DNA of 38,917 bases. Source: Pirellulales bacterium (GTDB lineage: Bacteria; Planctomycetota; Planctomycetia; Pirellulales; JADZDJ01). The position numbers were made by a program, and so were the translations under genes. Positions 25,044-34,221 of the stretch are shown here, in pieces. The stretch covers positions 1 through 38,917 of the forward strand of contig JADZDJ010000299.1 of NCBI GenBank assembly GCA_020851115.1, given 5' to 3'. Position 1 is the first letter of the stretch; each line of letters opens with the position of its first letter. Below the pieces are notes generated by a model. That model had not been told where the DNA came from. It made no database searches and was given only the letters and a program-made list of their open reading frames with translations.

Positions 25044-26036
25044 CTAAAACTTAACTGTTGCGTTCTTTACGTGACTTTCCGCAATTGCGGCGAGAAATCG
25101 CACCACGTCGACTGCCGTATGAACTGGATTGTGCCAGGCGGATCGACCGTGAATCGCGTCGATGAACAACTTGATTTCATCGATGTAGCATTGTTCGTAT
25201 TGATAGTCTTTTGGCGTTTCGAAGATTTCCCAATCGCTGAACCCCGCCAAATAGCGCTTGGCGTATTGGGTCGTGTATTCTACAGTTCCCTGCTCGCTGA
25301 TGACTCGCGCAACCTTAGTCCCCTTGCGCTGGATCAAATCAAATTGCAGTGTCATCGCCATGCCGTCGTCGGTCCACGCCAAAATCTGCTGGCAGTCGAA
25401 TCCCTTCACCTCGAGCGAGCTGAGCAATTTGCTACGGCAGAATAGCTCCCGCGCCCGCCCTGACATTAGCCAATACAGCGCGGAAAGCTCTTGGGCGATG
25501 ACATCCAAATTGCCGCCACCCATAGCTTGGTCGCTGGCATAAAAACGTCGGTAGTCCTCATAGGGATGCCAATCGGGCAGGTATTGGCCAAACATCTGGT
25601 GGAAAATCAGTGGCTTACCAAACGCTGGATCGCTGATCCATGCCTTGACTTTGTTCCAAATCGGGTGCAGGGGCGACTGCACTCCTGGACAAATCTGAAG
25701 GTTTTTGCGGGCGGCCAATCGAATGAGTTCATCGATCCCGTCCAAGCTGGTGCAGAGTGGAACCTCGCAAAAGGCATGCTTGCCGGCATCGATGGCGGCA
25801 GTCAATACGGTTTTGTGCAACGCGCCAGGCACAGAAATCACGACGGCATCCGGACCCCATCGCATGCCCGCGTCCAATTGTTCTGCGCCATTCACTCCAT
25901 ACTTCTCGCGAACCTCGTTGCGGCGATCGTCCCGGGTATCGATGAGATATAGGTCTTCGGTTGAGACGCCGTTGGCTAAAAGACAGCGGATGCGGCGCTT
26001 GCCCATCGATCCGCCTCCCACGATGAGATACTTCAT
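25044..26036 (-). CDS. Gfo/Idh/MocA family oxidoreductase
   Basis: Protein of 330 residues with N-terminal nucleotide-binding motif 'YLIVGGGSMGKRRIRCL' (residues 3-19) and the family's EKP motif changed to 'CEVPLC' near residue 94, so the usual Lys is replaced by Val. The second domain includes 'GGGNLDVIAQELSALYWLMS', in the region that normally holds the catalytic His. This one is more divergent than the family member at 1018. The start at 26036 is supported by AAGGAG seven bases upstream. Its TAG stop is three bases ahead of the SUMF1-like gene's ATG. Similar oxidoreductases occur in glycan or polysaccharide modification loci; the substrate here is unknown. Confidence 0.87.
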   Translation of the reverse strand: MKYLIVGGGSMGKRRIRCLLANGVSTEDLYLIDTRDDRRNEVREKYGVNGAEQLDAGMRWGPDAVVISVPGALHKTVLTAAIDAGKHAFCEVPLCTSLDGIDELIRLAARKNLQICPGVQSPLHPIWNKVKAWISDPAFGKPLIFHQMFGQYLPDWHPYEDYRRFYASDQAMGGGNLDVIAQELSALYWLMSGRARELFCRSKLLSSLEVKGFDCQQILAWTDDGMAMTLQFDLIQRKGTKVARVISEQGTVEYTTQYAKRYLAGFSDWEIFETPKDYQYEQCYIDEIKLFIDAIHGRSAWHNPVHTAVDVVRFLAAIAESHVKNATVKF

Positions 26037-26129
26037 TCAAAGACTCCTTCGTCTTGGTTTGCACTTTCTGAAATGCCATTTTACCAAGCGGTCAGAAGTT
26101 ATTGTCAATAGGTGCTTTTTAAGAATATG

Positions 26130-26275
26130 TCAGGCGGCGTCCTGCATGATACCGTTGATGAACTGTTTTCCTTCCAAGAGGTGTGGGGGGAGGTGTTGGT
26201 GTCCGTTGAGTCGTCGCCATCTCATTTGAGCAGCCTGGGCGAGTTGAGCATCATCGCCAGGTTGACCCGCCTTGT
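26130..26275 (-). pseudogene. IS256-like transposase C-terminal remnant
   Basis: On the minus strand the frame reads 'AQLAQAAQMRWRRLNGHQHL' then 'PPHLLEGKQFINGIMQDAA' and stops at TGA 26130-26132. The AAQxxWRxLxGHxxLPxxLxGxxFxNG pattern is typical of the end of IS256-like transposases. Upstream the frame runs into rimI and similarity fades. Only the final 40 or so residues survive, so it is non-functional. It cannot be the other half of the fragment at 21654-21917, since the order on the strand is reversed. Confidence 0.55.
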
Positions 26276-26302
26276 GCCGCTGCCTTTGGTGCGGCGATGG
26301 AT

Positions 26303-26821
26303 TTAGCCTGCGAGGCGTGTGAGGGACTCGTCCAGCAGCTCCGCCGACTCAATGCCGCGGTAGCGATATTGCATCAAATACGCATCTTCGGGAGTGTCTT
26401 CGTAGAACCCGCGCAGGACGCTAACCGCCTTGAATCCAGCCGAGCGGAAAAACAACTGCGCGGCAAGGTTGGTCTCCCGAATTTCGAGCAGAATGCGATT
26501 ACGCCGCTGCGCCGACAACTTGCCGATGAGTTTATTTACCATTTCGGTCGCCACGCCAGAGCGGCGATCGCGAGCGCCAACTGCAAAATTCAAGATGTGC
26601 AGCCGCGATTTATGCAGCTCGTAGATCATGAACCCGACCACGCGATCGTCTTGCTCGGCGACCATGCCGATGCAGTTTCGCTGACGTAGACATCGCAGAA
26701 AATCGTCTTCGCACCAAGGAAATTCAAAGCTGTCGGATTCGATCGCCAGCACGTCCGCCATGTCGCGGCGGATCATCCAGCGGATGTGTACGCTTGAGGC
26801 GAGTTTGAGTTGGGTAGCCAT
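26303..26821 (-). CDS. rimI: Ribosomal protein S18-alanine N-acetyltransferase-like GNAT
   Basis: GNAT acetyltransferase of 172 residues. 'HIRWMIRRDMADVLAIESDS' opens the fold. The acetyl-CoA-binding segment is 'LHILNFAVGARDRRSGVATE' with 'RRSGVATEMV', and 'LEIRETNLAAQLFFRSAGFK' together with 'RGFYEDTPEDAYLMQ' matches the C-terminal part of RimI enzymes. RimI acetylates the N-terminal alanine of ribosomal protein S18; related GNATs have other targets, so the assignment is by pattern. GGAGG lies seven bases ahead of ATG 26821. The gene stands alone on the minus strand. Confidence 0.85.
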   Translation of the reverse strand: MATQLKLASSVHIRWMIRRDMADVLAIESDSFEFPWCEDDFLRCLRQRNCIGMVAEQDDRVVGFMIYELHKSRLHILNFAVGARDRRSGVATEMVNKLIGKLSAQRRNRILLEIRETNLAAQLFFRSAGFKAVSVLRGFYEDTPEDAYLMQYRYRGIESAELLDESLTRLAG

Positions 26822-27111
26822 CGTGGGCCTCCTTCCGTGTCGGCCAATGGGATTCGCGCCATCTGGGGATCGAACCGCGATACCGTTCGCAGCTCAAACC
26901 GGGCAACTATCGAGCGGGGCAAAGCCTAACAAACGGGTTGCACTGTGCCAAGACGAATTGGCAGAAGAGCGAATCGCGGGCTCGCGCCGAATATGAATTC
27001 AGGAAGCCAGCGTAGGCCGAGTGAGTCGCGATGGCAGATCAAAATCGCACGACACTGAGTGACGTAGTGCTGCACCACGAAACGCCACACGAGCGGACAC
27101 TTCGGCAGCGC

Positions 27112-27330
27112 TTACAGGATGCCGCCATGGGTGCGGTAGGGATTCATGTGCGATGGCTGATCGAGGAACCAGATGCGTTCCCATTCGTCGAGAACGTGAC
27201 GCAAGTTCTCAGAAGTATAGAGCAGTTGTTGCGCCCGACGCGAAGGATCGGCGCTGTACATTGGGATGAGGCAGCCTGTGGTGGTGCTCAACATCAGCCC
27301 GGCCACGACTCCTAGAATGATCCTACGCAT
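27112..27330 (-). CDS. Small lipoprotein of unknown function
   Basis: Small protein of 72 residues. It starts with a lipoprotein signal, 'MRRIILGVVAGLMLSTTTGC', with Cys20 as the likely lipidation site. The mature part is 'LIPMYSADPSRRAQQLLYTS', then an acidic/aromatic helix 'ENLRHVLDEWERIWFLDQPS', ending 'HMNPYRTHGGIL'. GGGAGGA about eight bases ahead of ATG 27330 supports translation. It is probably anchored in a membrane facing the periplasm. Function is unknown. No operon partner is seen: rimI lies about 290 bases further along the same strand. Confidence 0.8.
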   Translation of the reverse strand: MRRIILGVVAGLMLSTTTGCLIPMYSADPSRRAQQLLYTSENLRHVLDEWERIWFLDQPSHMNPYRTHGGIL

Positions 27331-27609
27331 CGTACCATTCCTCCCTGAATTGCCATCACGCCACTTTGATGCAGCGCTGGCAGACGCAGTTTTGTCGGGT
27401 TGAAATCACGCCGAACGGCGATCGGTCAACCAACGAAATTGTTCGATCTCTCTCTTTTGAAGCGATTCGTCGAAGCGAGTTCCGCGGCCGAAAGATGAGT
27501 CTGGGGCAGCGGTTACAGCTTGCAAGGTTACTGATTTGTGACAGCTGCGCCGAGAGCAATCTGCCGACAGGCAACCAAGTTCCTTACCAATGACTAATCG
27601 CAAGCACTG

Positions 27610-28002
27610 CTATCCGGTTCCTGAAGCGGTTCCAAAGCTGGGTGTGCTGCCAGCAATTGGGATGATCGATGGCACTGAACCATCGAGTGTTGCTCGCTGG
27701 GCGGCACGTTCGGCGGCCTCGCGTTCTAGCTGGTGGACTTTTTCTTCCATTTCTTTGCCAGGTTTGAAAGTTACCACAAACTTTTCTGGTACAAGGACTT
27801 TCTCACCAGTACGAGGATTTCGGGCCTTGCGCGCCGCCCGCTGTTTTACCTCAAACACGCCGAAATTGCGTAGTTCGATGCGACGCTCTGCCACCAGGGC
27901 TTCGACAATAGCGTCGAACGTTTTCTGCACGATTTCCTTCGTCCGTAATTGCGTCAAACCGATTTCATCCGAGATCGTCTTGACGATTTCTTTCTTGGTC
28001 AC
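27610..28002 (-). CDS. HU/IHF-family DNA-binding protein with C-terminal tail
   Basis: Protein of 130 residues. The first 90 form a complete HU/IHF unit: '[20 protein letters not shown]' for the N-terminal helices, '[20 protein letters not shown]' and '[20 protein letters not shown]' for the DNA-binding arms, including the RNP turn, and 'PGKEMEEKV'. About 40 further residues (Gln/Arg/Ala-rich, then Ser/Pro/Gly-rich) form an extra tail not found in standard HU. The start is GTG 28002, with GAGGAG about ten bases upstream; the frame is open to 28083 but the extension has no HU similarity. The protein should bend DNA in the nucleoid, and the tail may modify this. Confidence 0.92.
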   Translation of the reverse strand: MTKKEIVKTISDEIGLTQLRTKEIVQKTFDAIVEALVAERRIELRNFGVFEVKQRAARKARNPRTGEKVLVPEKFVVTFKPGKEMEEKVHQLEREAAERAAQRATLDGSVPSIIPIAGSTPSFGTASGTG

Positions 28003-28611
28003 GGCGACGGGTCTCCTCACTGGGAACCGACCGAAATCGCGGCAGCAAATTCTGCACTGCCCGTGCGTCCAGTCTCGCTCCAAGTGTAGGTGGCATAAGC
28101 ACTAGTGTCAACTGACGTGGACGCCGCGAGCCGGTCTACCGCAGGGCCTAACCCGTTAAAATCCTCTCGGTGCGATCGAGCTATCTTGCTCGATTCGAAA
28201 CGAATAACTTCAGATTGCCAAAGAACTTACGACGAATATTCGTTAGCAAGGACGCTTCAAATCTGCGTAACCCATTACGGAGTAAAGGATAACGTCAAAA
28301 TTCACTCGCTAGCGTCCTCGCCTGCGAGCCGGAGCCATCCAACGGCTATCGCGCGAAGACCTGATCGTCGCTGACGTTCGTTATCGACGGCCTAAACAGA
28401 AAACTTTATCTAAACCACAAAATCATTTTGCCAAGGCTGCTTTTTGTCTTGGCCGCGATCAGAGGGCGCAGATCAGGATTGTGCGTAAGCGTTTGGAGCC
28501 AATCCGCATTGGTTAATCGGTCGGGATTTTCATTCCTGGCTGAACCGAAAACGTGGTATTTGGCGAAGTGAATCGACTGCTCCAGTTGCGATTTGGATGC
28601 CCTCGAAATTG

Positions 28612-28656
28612 TGCAGAAAAACAAAAAAGCCCGTCAAGTATCAGACTTGGCGGGCT
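28612..28656 (-). terminator. Intrinsic terminator
   Basis: AGCCCGTCAAGT (28628-28639) pairs with ACTTGGCGGGCT (28645-28656) over 12 positions including one G-U pair, around a 5-base loop. On the minus strand the stem is followed by TTTTTTG and TTTTT, the classic layout of an intrinsic terminator. No protein gene on the minus strand ends here. Confidence 0.85.
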
Positions 28657-28880
28657 GCCGTACCTGTCGGCTTAGAAACGAGCGAAAATGAACTATTTAC
28701 GGATGGTCGAGGGGTTGTCACCAGCGGACACCCCTCAAGCTTGCAAGCCCGGTGGAACTGACATCGATGTCCCTCCGTTGTTGAGAAGACCTCTTGGTTT
28801 CGCGAGCCGAGCGAAACCCAAAGCAAGTTTTACGATAGTGACTTCAGGCCCCGCTCGACTCGCAGTGCCTATTCAATTCC
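28612..28880 (-). ncRNA. Candidate structured small RNA
   Basis: Read on the minus strand, four stem-loops stand in order. GGTTTCGC pairs with GCGAAACC (28796-28818). GAGGGG plus TGTC pairs with GACA plus CCCCTC across a one-base bulge (28709-28736). GCCG pairs with CGGC (28657-28671). A terminator hairpin follows. A self-complementary GCTTGCAAGC lies at 28739-28748. A TTGACT at 28906-28901 could be a -35 box, but no good -10 follows, so the 5' end is a guess. No match to tmRNA, RNase P, SRP or 6S RNA signatures was found. Inside it, GGAGGG and ATG open a nine-codon frame (MSVPPGLQA), so a leader with a short peptide is also possible. Confidence 0.4.
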
Positions 28881-29262
28881 TATCAAAAGCAAGGGGGGTA
28901 AGTCAACGATTTTCGTCCAAACAAATGGCGTGACTACAAAATTTCTTGCTTTACGTTCTACATCGCGCGATTAGGCAAAACCTGCCGCCTAAGCGCATCT
29001 CCAGTTTTGTATCTCAAAATGAGATATTCGTCTCGATTTGGTCATTCTACACGGCGAATTCTTACTGCCATTGAGCATTACGAATCCAATTGAAACGGCT
29101 CTAAGTTCAAATCCGACTTGTACTTGCCGCGATTGACAATTCCTGGCGATGGTTTCTTGGCACAACCGTTGCATTTCCGCAACTGCCGTTGTCGGCGGGT
29201 CCGACAGCAACCGTTCATCAAGCTAACCGAATTTTGGTCAGCAGTTCGAAAACGGTAGTGCC

Positions 29263-29983
29263 ATGAAAACCATTTTCACGATTGCCGTCTTCGCGGTGTT
29301 TTGCACCGCCGCGACTTCGCGTGCTCAACTCGTAGATGATGATGCCGCGGGCGTAGCGCCGACTGTCGCGGTAAGCGGCTACTACGGCAGTGGATTTTTT
29401 CCTGGTTGGGGCTTTGGCGGCGGGACCGTCGAAGGGAATTTCCTGCAAGGCACTGCCGACTTGGTGCGTACCAACGGGGACAATGCTTTTCTGAATTCGC
29501 TGGCAAACATCAATAATCAAGTCGCGGTGAAAAAGAACACCGTAAACCGCGATCCGTGGGTTGAAACATATTTCCACATGCGTCGCACGAACGAAGTTTA
29601 CCGCGCGAGTCGGCGTCAGGTGCCCACTTCGCTCGGCCAGGCGGAGCAGAAGGCCAAGTTGCTGGTGCCCCAGCGACTCAACAGCTATCAGCTTGAACCC
29701 TTTATCGGCAAGATCAACTGGCCGGCCGGCTTAAAGAGATCGCAATTGGCGTCGGCCCGGCGGCTGCTCGAACAGTTGTTCGCCGTTCGCGATGCGCAGA
29801 ATGCCGGCATCGGCACGGCTGGATAGCAGCGTGGAGATCATCACTGACCAGATGCGAGATCAATTGAAATCACGGATCGACGCGATACCGGTAAATGAAT
29901 ATTTGACGGCCAAGAATTTCATCGACGGACTGGGTTACGAAGTACGGTTTGCTCCGGGAGTCGAAGGCCATACAGCCAATTGA
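29263..29983 (+). pseudogene. Secreted protein of unknown function, split by a frameshift
   Basis: The first frame (29263-29826) gives 187 residues: signal peptide 'MKTIFTIAVFAVFCTAATSR', a Gly-rich stretch 'SGYYGSGFFPGWGFGGGTVE', then 'NINNQVAVKKNTVNRDPW', 'QAEQKAKLLVPQRLNSYQLE' and 'PFIGKINWPAGLKRSQLASA'. It stops at TAG just after 'NAGIGTAG'. In the next frame the sequence continues smoothly as 'SSVEIITDQMRDQLKSRIDA' and 'FIDGLGYEVRFAPGVEG' to the stop at 29983. Adding one base near 29824 would restore a single 240-residue protein. This could be a real mutation, a sequencing error or programmed frameshifting; no slippery heptamer was seen. A terminator follows at 30029. Confidence 0.75.
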
Positions 29984-30028
29984 CACTGCCTCACACGATA
30001 GCCCTTTTTACATCTCGGCAAACCACGG

Positions 30029-30067
30029 GGCGGGACTCGGCCTAAAAACCGAGTTCCCGCCTTTTTT
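30029..30067 (+). terminator. Intrinsic terminator after the split secreted-protein gene
   Basis: GGCGGG and CTCGG (30029-30040) pair with CCGAG and CCCGCC (30049-30061), with an A opposite TT inside the stem and an 8-base loop. Six T follow directly. It lies 45 bases after the restored stop of the preceding gene and ahead of the sigma factor. Confidence 0.88.
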
Positions 30068-30667
30068 GACTTTTCACAGGGACAGACAGTCAACCATATA
30101 TTGACCGCTGAATAGCAACGTGCTTTCCGGCAAGCTGATTGCCAAGACCTAGCTGTCAGCACCCAAACAGGATTGCATCGTCGCTCTTTATCGTCGCGAT
30201 TACCCTTTTCACGAAAGGATGCACGCATGTCCGCACAGCGCATCAAGGCTCGTCGCGTCAAAAACTCACCGAATGACGCGCCGATTTATTGCTTGACTCG
30301 CGATGTTGGCACTCGAATGATTCTAAAGGGCCACGCCGCGGGAAAAAAAGCAACAATTCGCCGAACCCTACCCGAGGGTACTCGCGTATCGAATCCTGGG
30401 GCGGAACAAGGAATAGAGAACGCATCTTTGCTGTCCAGAGGCAACAGTCGGCTGCATCCATGCGGCCAAAAGTCAACAGGCAGCACACACGCTCGTCGTC
30501 GCCCAGGAGCGACTTATTCAGCGCAAGGCTCGGCCGCTCATCGAGTTGCGCTGCACGTTGAGAATCCGGCTGCGCTACTGGCATCGGGGATGCTTTTCAA
30601 TCGTTCCACAACCGCCAAAACCTCGGCAATTCATCACGACGACTTATCACCTGATTCAACCACTGCG

Positions 30668-30673
30668 AAGGAG
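30668..30673 (+). promoter_or_regulatory. Ribosome-binding site deciding a TTG start for the sigma factor
   Basis: AAGGAG lies six bases ahead of TTG 30680, in frame with the sigma-70 factor. It supports an internal TTG start over ATG 30173 or ATG 30227, about 150-170 codons upstream. Confidence 0.65.
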
Positions 30674-30679
30674 CAACCT

Positions 30680-32341
30680 TTGTCGAAGCCCCGAAAACCT
30701 CTTGGACGCAAACCCTCGCGGCGCGCTGTCTCGCCCCAATTCCGTAGCAACCCCCGGTTCAAAATGAACGGTCACGCGGGTGGCAAGAGCGGCACGACGC
30801 CCCGATTTGGCGCCGCCGACCTGCTGGCCGATCGGATGGGCCAACCTGGCGACGAGAACCGTGAGTTTGATGACCACGAGATTGACGACGCCGACTCGCG
30901 CGAGCTACTCGACGAAAATTCGGGTGCCGACGGTCAAATCGACGATCCGGTACGAATGTATTTGATGCAGATGGGAGAAATCCCGCTGCTCAACCGTCAA
31001 CAGGAAATTGCCTCGGCCAAGGCCATCGAATCGACCCGTCGCCGCTTTCGCCACAGCATGCTCGCCAGCGACTACGTGCTGCAAGGGGCCGTGGCACTGC
31101 TCGAAAAAGTTCGCGACGGGCAATTGCGGCTCGACCGCACAATCGAAGTTTCGGTGACGAACACTTCGATGAAAAAGAAAATCCTCCAGCGAATTGGGCC
31201 GAATCTCAATACGCTGGTTCACTTGCTCCGCAGCAATCGCAAAGATTTTCGCATCGTCATCAGCCGCAGCACGCCGAAATCGGAACGCCGCTCCGCTTGG
31301 CGACGCCTAGTCCGACGGCGCGACAAGGCCGTGCGATTAGTGGAGGAATTGAACCTGCGCATCGGCCGCTTGCAGCCGCTGTTGGAGAAGCTGGCGGAAA
31401 TCTCCCGCCGCATGGTCGTCATCCGCACCCAGCTTGCTTCGGGCGAAGACGGTCCGTTGGGCACGCTCGACGATCTGCGAAAAGAACTCCGTCACTTGAT
31501 GAAGATCACCCTCGACAGCCCCTCGGTACTCGAACGCCGCAGCCGGCGCACGGTTGAATTGCAAAAGTATTACGACCAGGCGAAACGCGTGCTGTCGGCT
31601 GGCAATTTGCGGCTGGTCGTCTCGATCGCGAAGAAATATCGCAATCGCGGCTTGAGCTTCCTCGATTTGATTCAAGAGGGGAATACGGGCCTGATGCGTG
31701 CGGTGGATAAGTTCGAACATGCCCGCGGCTATAAGTTTTCGACCTATGCGACGTGGTGGATTCGCCAAGCGATCACCCGGGCCATCGCCGATCAGAGCCG
31801 CACGATTCGCTTGCCGGTTCACATGATCGACACGATGGGCAAAATACGGCAAATCACCCGCGACATGATTCAAACGACCGGCCGCGAGCCGACCGTCGAA
31901 GAGGCTGCCGAGGCCGCAGGACTGTCGCTCGAAGACACCCGCTGCGTGATGAAGATTAGCCGCCAGCCGCTGTCGCTGGATCAGCCGATGGGAGATAATG
32001 ACGAAAGTTTCTTCGGCGAATTCATTCAAGATACTCACGACGATGATCCACTGTACGAAGTGAACCAGCAGTCGCTGAAAGATTGCATTCGCCAAGCGCT
32101 CGACGATTTGTCGTATCGCGAGCGCGAAATACTGCGGCTGCGATACGGTCTAGTCGATGGCTATGCCTACACGCTCGAAGAAGTCGGGCAGATTTTTTCG
32201 GTCACCCGCGAGCGCGTTCGGCAGATCGAAGCCAAGGCAGTCCGCAAATTGCAGCAGCCGTGCAAGAGCAAGTCGCTGGCGAGCTTCGTCGGGCGGTTTG
32301 ACGAAATGTCAGCCGAGCAACATGAAGTGATCGGCGGCTAA
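30680..32341 (+). CDS. rpoD: Primary-type RNA polymerase sigma-70 factor
   Basis: With the TTG start the protein has 553 residues. Region 1.2 is '[20 protein letters not shown]', region 2 is '[20 protein letters not shown]' with '[20 protein letters not shown]', region 3 begins '[15 protein letters not shown]', and region 4 is '[18 protein letters not shown]' with the helix-turn-helix '[20 protein letters not shown]'. This is the arrangement of housekeeping sigma factors, including the long non-conserved insert between regions 1.2 and 2. Its N-terminus is a basic then acidic linker, not a clear region 1.1. The frame is open back to 30173, adding up to 169 low-complexity residues of no known similarity. 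It may be the main sigma factor or one of several RpoD-like paralogues. Confidence 0.92.
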   Translation: MSKPRKPLGRKPSRRAVSPQFRSNPRFKMNGHAGGKSGTTPRFGAADLLADRMGQPGDENREFDDHEIDDADSRELLDENSGADGQIDDPVRMYLMQMGEIPLLNRQQEIASAKAIESTRRRFRHSMLASDYVLQGAVALLEKVRDGQLRLDRTIEVSVTNTSMKKKILQRIGPNLNTLVHLLRSNRKDFRIVISRSTPKSERRSAWRRLVRRRDKAVRLVEELNLRIGRLQPLLEKLAEISRRMVVIRTQLASGEDGPLGTLDDLRKELRHLMKITLDSPSVLERRSRRTVELQKYYDQAKRVLSAGNLRLVVSIAKKYRNRGLSFLDLIQEGNTGLMRAVDKFEHARGYKFSTYATWWIRQAITRAIADQSRTIRLPVHMIDTMGKIRQITRDMIQTTGREPTVEEAAEAAGLSLEDTRCVMKISRQPLSLDQPMGDNDESFFGEFIQDTHDDDPLYEVNQQSLKDCIRQALDDLSYREREILRLRYGLVDGYAYTLEEVGQIFSVTRERVRQIEAKAVRKLQQPCKSKSLASFVGRFDEMSAEQHEVIGG

Positions 32342-32745
32342 GAATCCACAGATTTCAATTTTGGGTGGTTCCAGCCTGAAAATTTGAAATTTGGGAGATT
32401 GACAATCCCAGCTTACCAATTCATCGCAACGTGGCGTCTCGCCGCGCCTCCGAGGCCCAGTGGCTGCCCCGCTGGGCCTCGTGCATTTTAAAACGATAGC
32501 GCTTCCTCGAATCTAGATCGCATGATTGAGATCACTGAGGTAGGTGAATGCCGAACTTCATCGGAATAAGTTTCGGGGCTTCTGCCATCGCATACAGCAG
32601 CAAGCGCACAAGCATCTCTTGCCGTTTTCGGGCATCTCAAGCAGGCGTTCAATCGCTTGTTAGAGTGCCGTAGTCACTCGATGGACGATAACACCAACTG
32701 CTATCACAGCGGTTTGTTCGCTGTTTGGCGACTCCGATTCGATCA
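32342..32745. other. Intergenic region between convergent genes
   Basis: A 404-base gap between the sigma factor and the aldehyde dehydrogenase. It holds a strong hairpin at 32452-32480 (listed separately). No gene is recognised in the rest. Confidence 0.6.
32452..32480. terminator. Hairpin, probable terminator
   Basis: GAGGCCCAG (32452-32460) and CTGGGCCTC (32472-32480) pair perfectly over nine bases around an 11-base loop. A short T run (TTTT) begins about six bases later, so termination efficiency is uncertain. Lying between convergent genes, it may end transcription of the sigma factor about 110 bases after its stop. Confidence 0.55.
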
Positions 32746-34221
32746 TCAACTCAGACTTACCGTCACTGTTTTCCATTCGGTGTAGGCATCGAGGCCGCGT
32801 TCGCCCAGTTCGCGGCCGATGCCGCTCATTTTATAACCGCCGAAGGGGGCGGCGGCATCGAACACGTCGTAGCAGTTGATCCAGACCGTGCCCGCTTTGA
32901 TCTTGGCGGCAAGGTAATGGGCCTTCGCGACATCGCGAGTCCAAACGGCCGCGGCCAAACCGTAGGCCGTTTTGTTCGCGCGATGGACGATTTCATCGAG
33001 GTCTTTGAATCGCAGCACGGAGAGAACCGGCCCGAAGATTTCTTCTCGGGCGATTTTCATTTCGTCGCTGACGTTCGTGAACAGTGTCGGTTCGATGTAG
33101 AAGCCGCGGTCGCCCCAGCGTTCTCCGCCGCTGGCGCATTTGGCGCCTTCCTTTTTGCCGATGTCAATATACGACATGATCTTGTCGAATTGGGTCTTGT
33201 CGATTTGCGGGCCTTGCTCGGTCGCCGGATCGAGCGGGTCGCCCAGCTTGCGCTGTTCGTTCATCGCGGCTAGCTTATCGACGAACTTATCGTGAACCTT
33301 ATCTTCGACAAACAGGCGGCTGCCTGCACAGCAGCATTGACCTTGGTTGAAGTAGAGGCCGAGGTGAGCGCCGGCGGCCGCGGCATCAAGGTCGCTATCG
33401 GCGAAGACGATATTCGGACTCTTGCCGCCGAGTTCAAACGTGCAGCGTTTCAACGTCGCTGCGGCGTCGCGGGCGATGATGTGAGCAACTTCGGTCGAGC
33501 CGGTGAACGCGATCTTATCGACCTCCGGATGCTTCACTAAGGCCGCGCCGGCCGTTGGGCCATAACCGGGTACAACGTTAATCACGCCGTTCGGGAAGCC
33601 GGCCTTCTGTGCGAGCTGCGCCATTCTCAAGCAAGTCAGCGGTGTTTGCTCGGCTGGCTTCATGACGATTGTGTTTCCCGCAGCCAGCGCTGGGCCCCAT
33701 TTCCAGGCGACCATCAGCAATGGGAAGTTCCAGGGAATGATCTGGCCGACGACCCCGACTGGCTCGCGGCGTGTGTAGCAAAAATAGTTGCCGCGGATTG
33801 GAATGGTTTGGCCTTGGAGCTTGTCGGCCCAGCCGCCGTAGTAACGGAGGCAGTCGATCGTGAGCGGCAGGTCGGCCGCACGGCTGTCGCGGATCGGCTT
33901 GCCGTTGTCAAGTGTTTCGAGGGCCGCCAGGTCGTCGATTTCCTCTTCGAGCAAGTCGGCCAACTTAAGAATCAACCGTCCGCGATCGCGGGCGTCCATC
34001 TTGCTCCAAGGACCGCTCTCGAACGCTCGGCGCGCGGCTTTCACGGCCGCGTCGATATCGGCGGCATCTCCTTCGGCGACCTCGGCAATCACTTCTTCCG
34101 TGGCCGGATTGACGGTTTCAAATGTTTTACCGCTTTTGGCGGGCTGCCAATTGCCATCGATAAGGCACTGCGTTTGACGGATCTGCGGGGTGCGAGACTT
34201 AGAAAGAGTGGCGGTGGCCAT
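32746..34221 (-). CDS. NAD(P)-dependent aldehyde dehydrogenase
   Basis: Protein of 491 residues of the classical ALDH superfamily that oxidises aldehydes to carboxylic acids. Landmarks are '[20 protein letters not shown]' with the oxyanion-hole Asn, '[10 protein letters not shown]' and 'FTGSTEV' for the cofactor, '[16 protein letters not shown]' with the general-base Glu, '[16 protein letters not shown]' with the catalytic Cys, and '[10 protein letters not shown]' near the C-terminus. It most resembles the ALDH1/2-like group (betaine or general aliphatic aldehyde dehydrogenases). The start at 34221 follows GGAG by about nine bases; the frame is open to 34284. The RNase HII-like gene ends 148 bases upstream on the same strand. 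Confidence 0.95.
   Translation of the reverse strand: MATATLSKSRTPQIRQTQCLIDGNWQPAKSGKTFETVNPATEEVIAEVAEGDAADIDAAVKAARRAFESGPWSKMDARDRGRLILKLADLLEEEIDDLAALETLDNGKPIRDSRAADLPLTIDCLRYYGGWADKLQGQTIPIRGNYFCYTRREPVGVVGQIIPWNFPLLMVAWKWGPALAAGNTIVMKPAEQTPLTCLRMAQLAQKAGFPNGVINVVPGYGPTAGAALVKHPEVDKIAFTGSTEVAHIIARDAAATLKRCTFELGGKSPNIVFADSDLDAAAAGAHLGLYFNQGQCCCAGSRLFVEDKVHDKFVDKLAAMNEQRKLGDPLDPATEQGPQIDKTQFDKIMSYIDIGKKEGAKCASGGERWGDRGFYIEPTLFTNVSDEMKIAREEIFGPVLSVLRFKDLDEIVHRANKTAYGLAAAVWTRDVAKAHYLAAKIKAGTVWINCYDVFDAAAPFGGYKMSGIGRELGERGLDAYTEWKTVTVSLS

Larger units (their letters stand above)
28003..29262. other. Long intergenic region holding a candidate structured RNA
   Basis: A 1260-base stretch without a convincing protein gene. 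Several short open frames cover it on both strands but none has both a ribosome-binding site and recognisable similarity. Its centre (28612-28818) carries a series of hairpins ending in an intrinsic terminator on the minus strand, listed separately. The segments 28003-28600 and 28910-29262 show nothing specific. Confidence 0.6.

Noticed and set aside
28406-28624. 72-codon minus-strand frame just after the terminator
   Set aside because: It begins inside the terminator's T run, so it would need its own promoter, and no family is recognised.
28688-28933. 81-codon plus-strand frame across the structured region (MNYLRMVEGLS...)
   Set aside because: No good ribosome-binding site; it runs through the hairpins of the proposed minus-strand RNA, so it is more likely an antisense shadow. 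Not fully excluded.
29100-29130. tRNA-like GTTCAAATC box
   Set aside because: Flanking bases cannot form the T-arm stem and no acceptor or anticodon arm fits.
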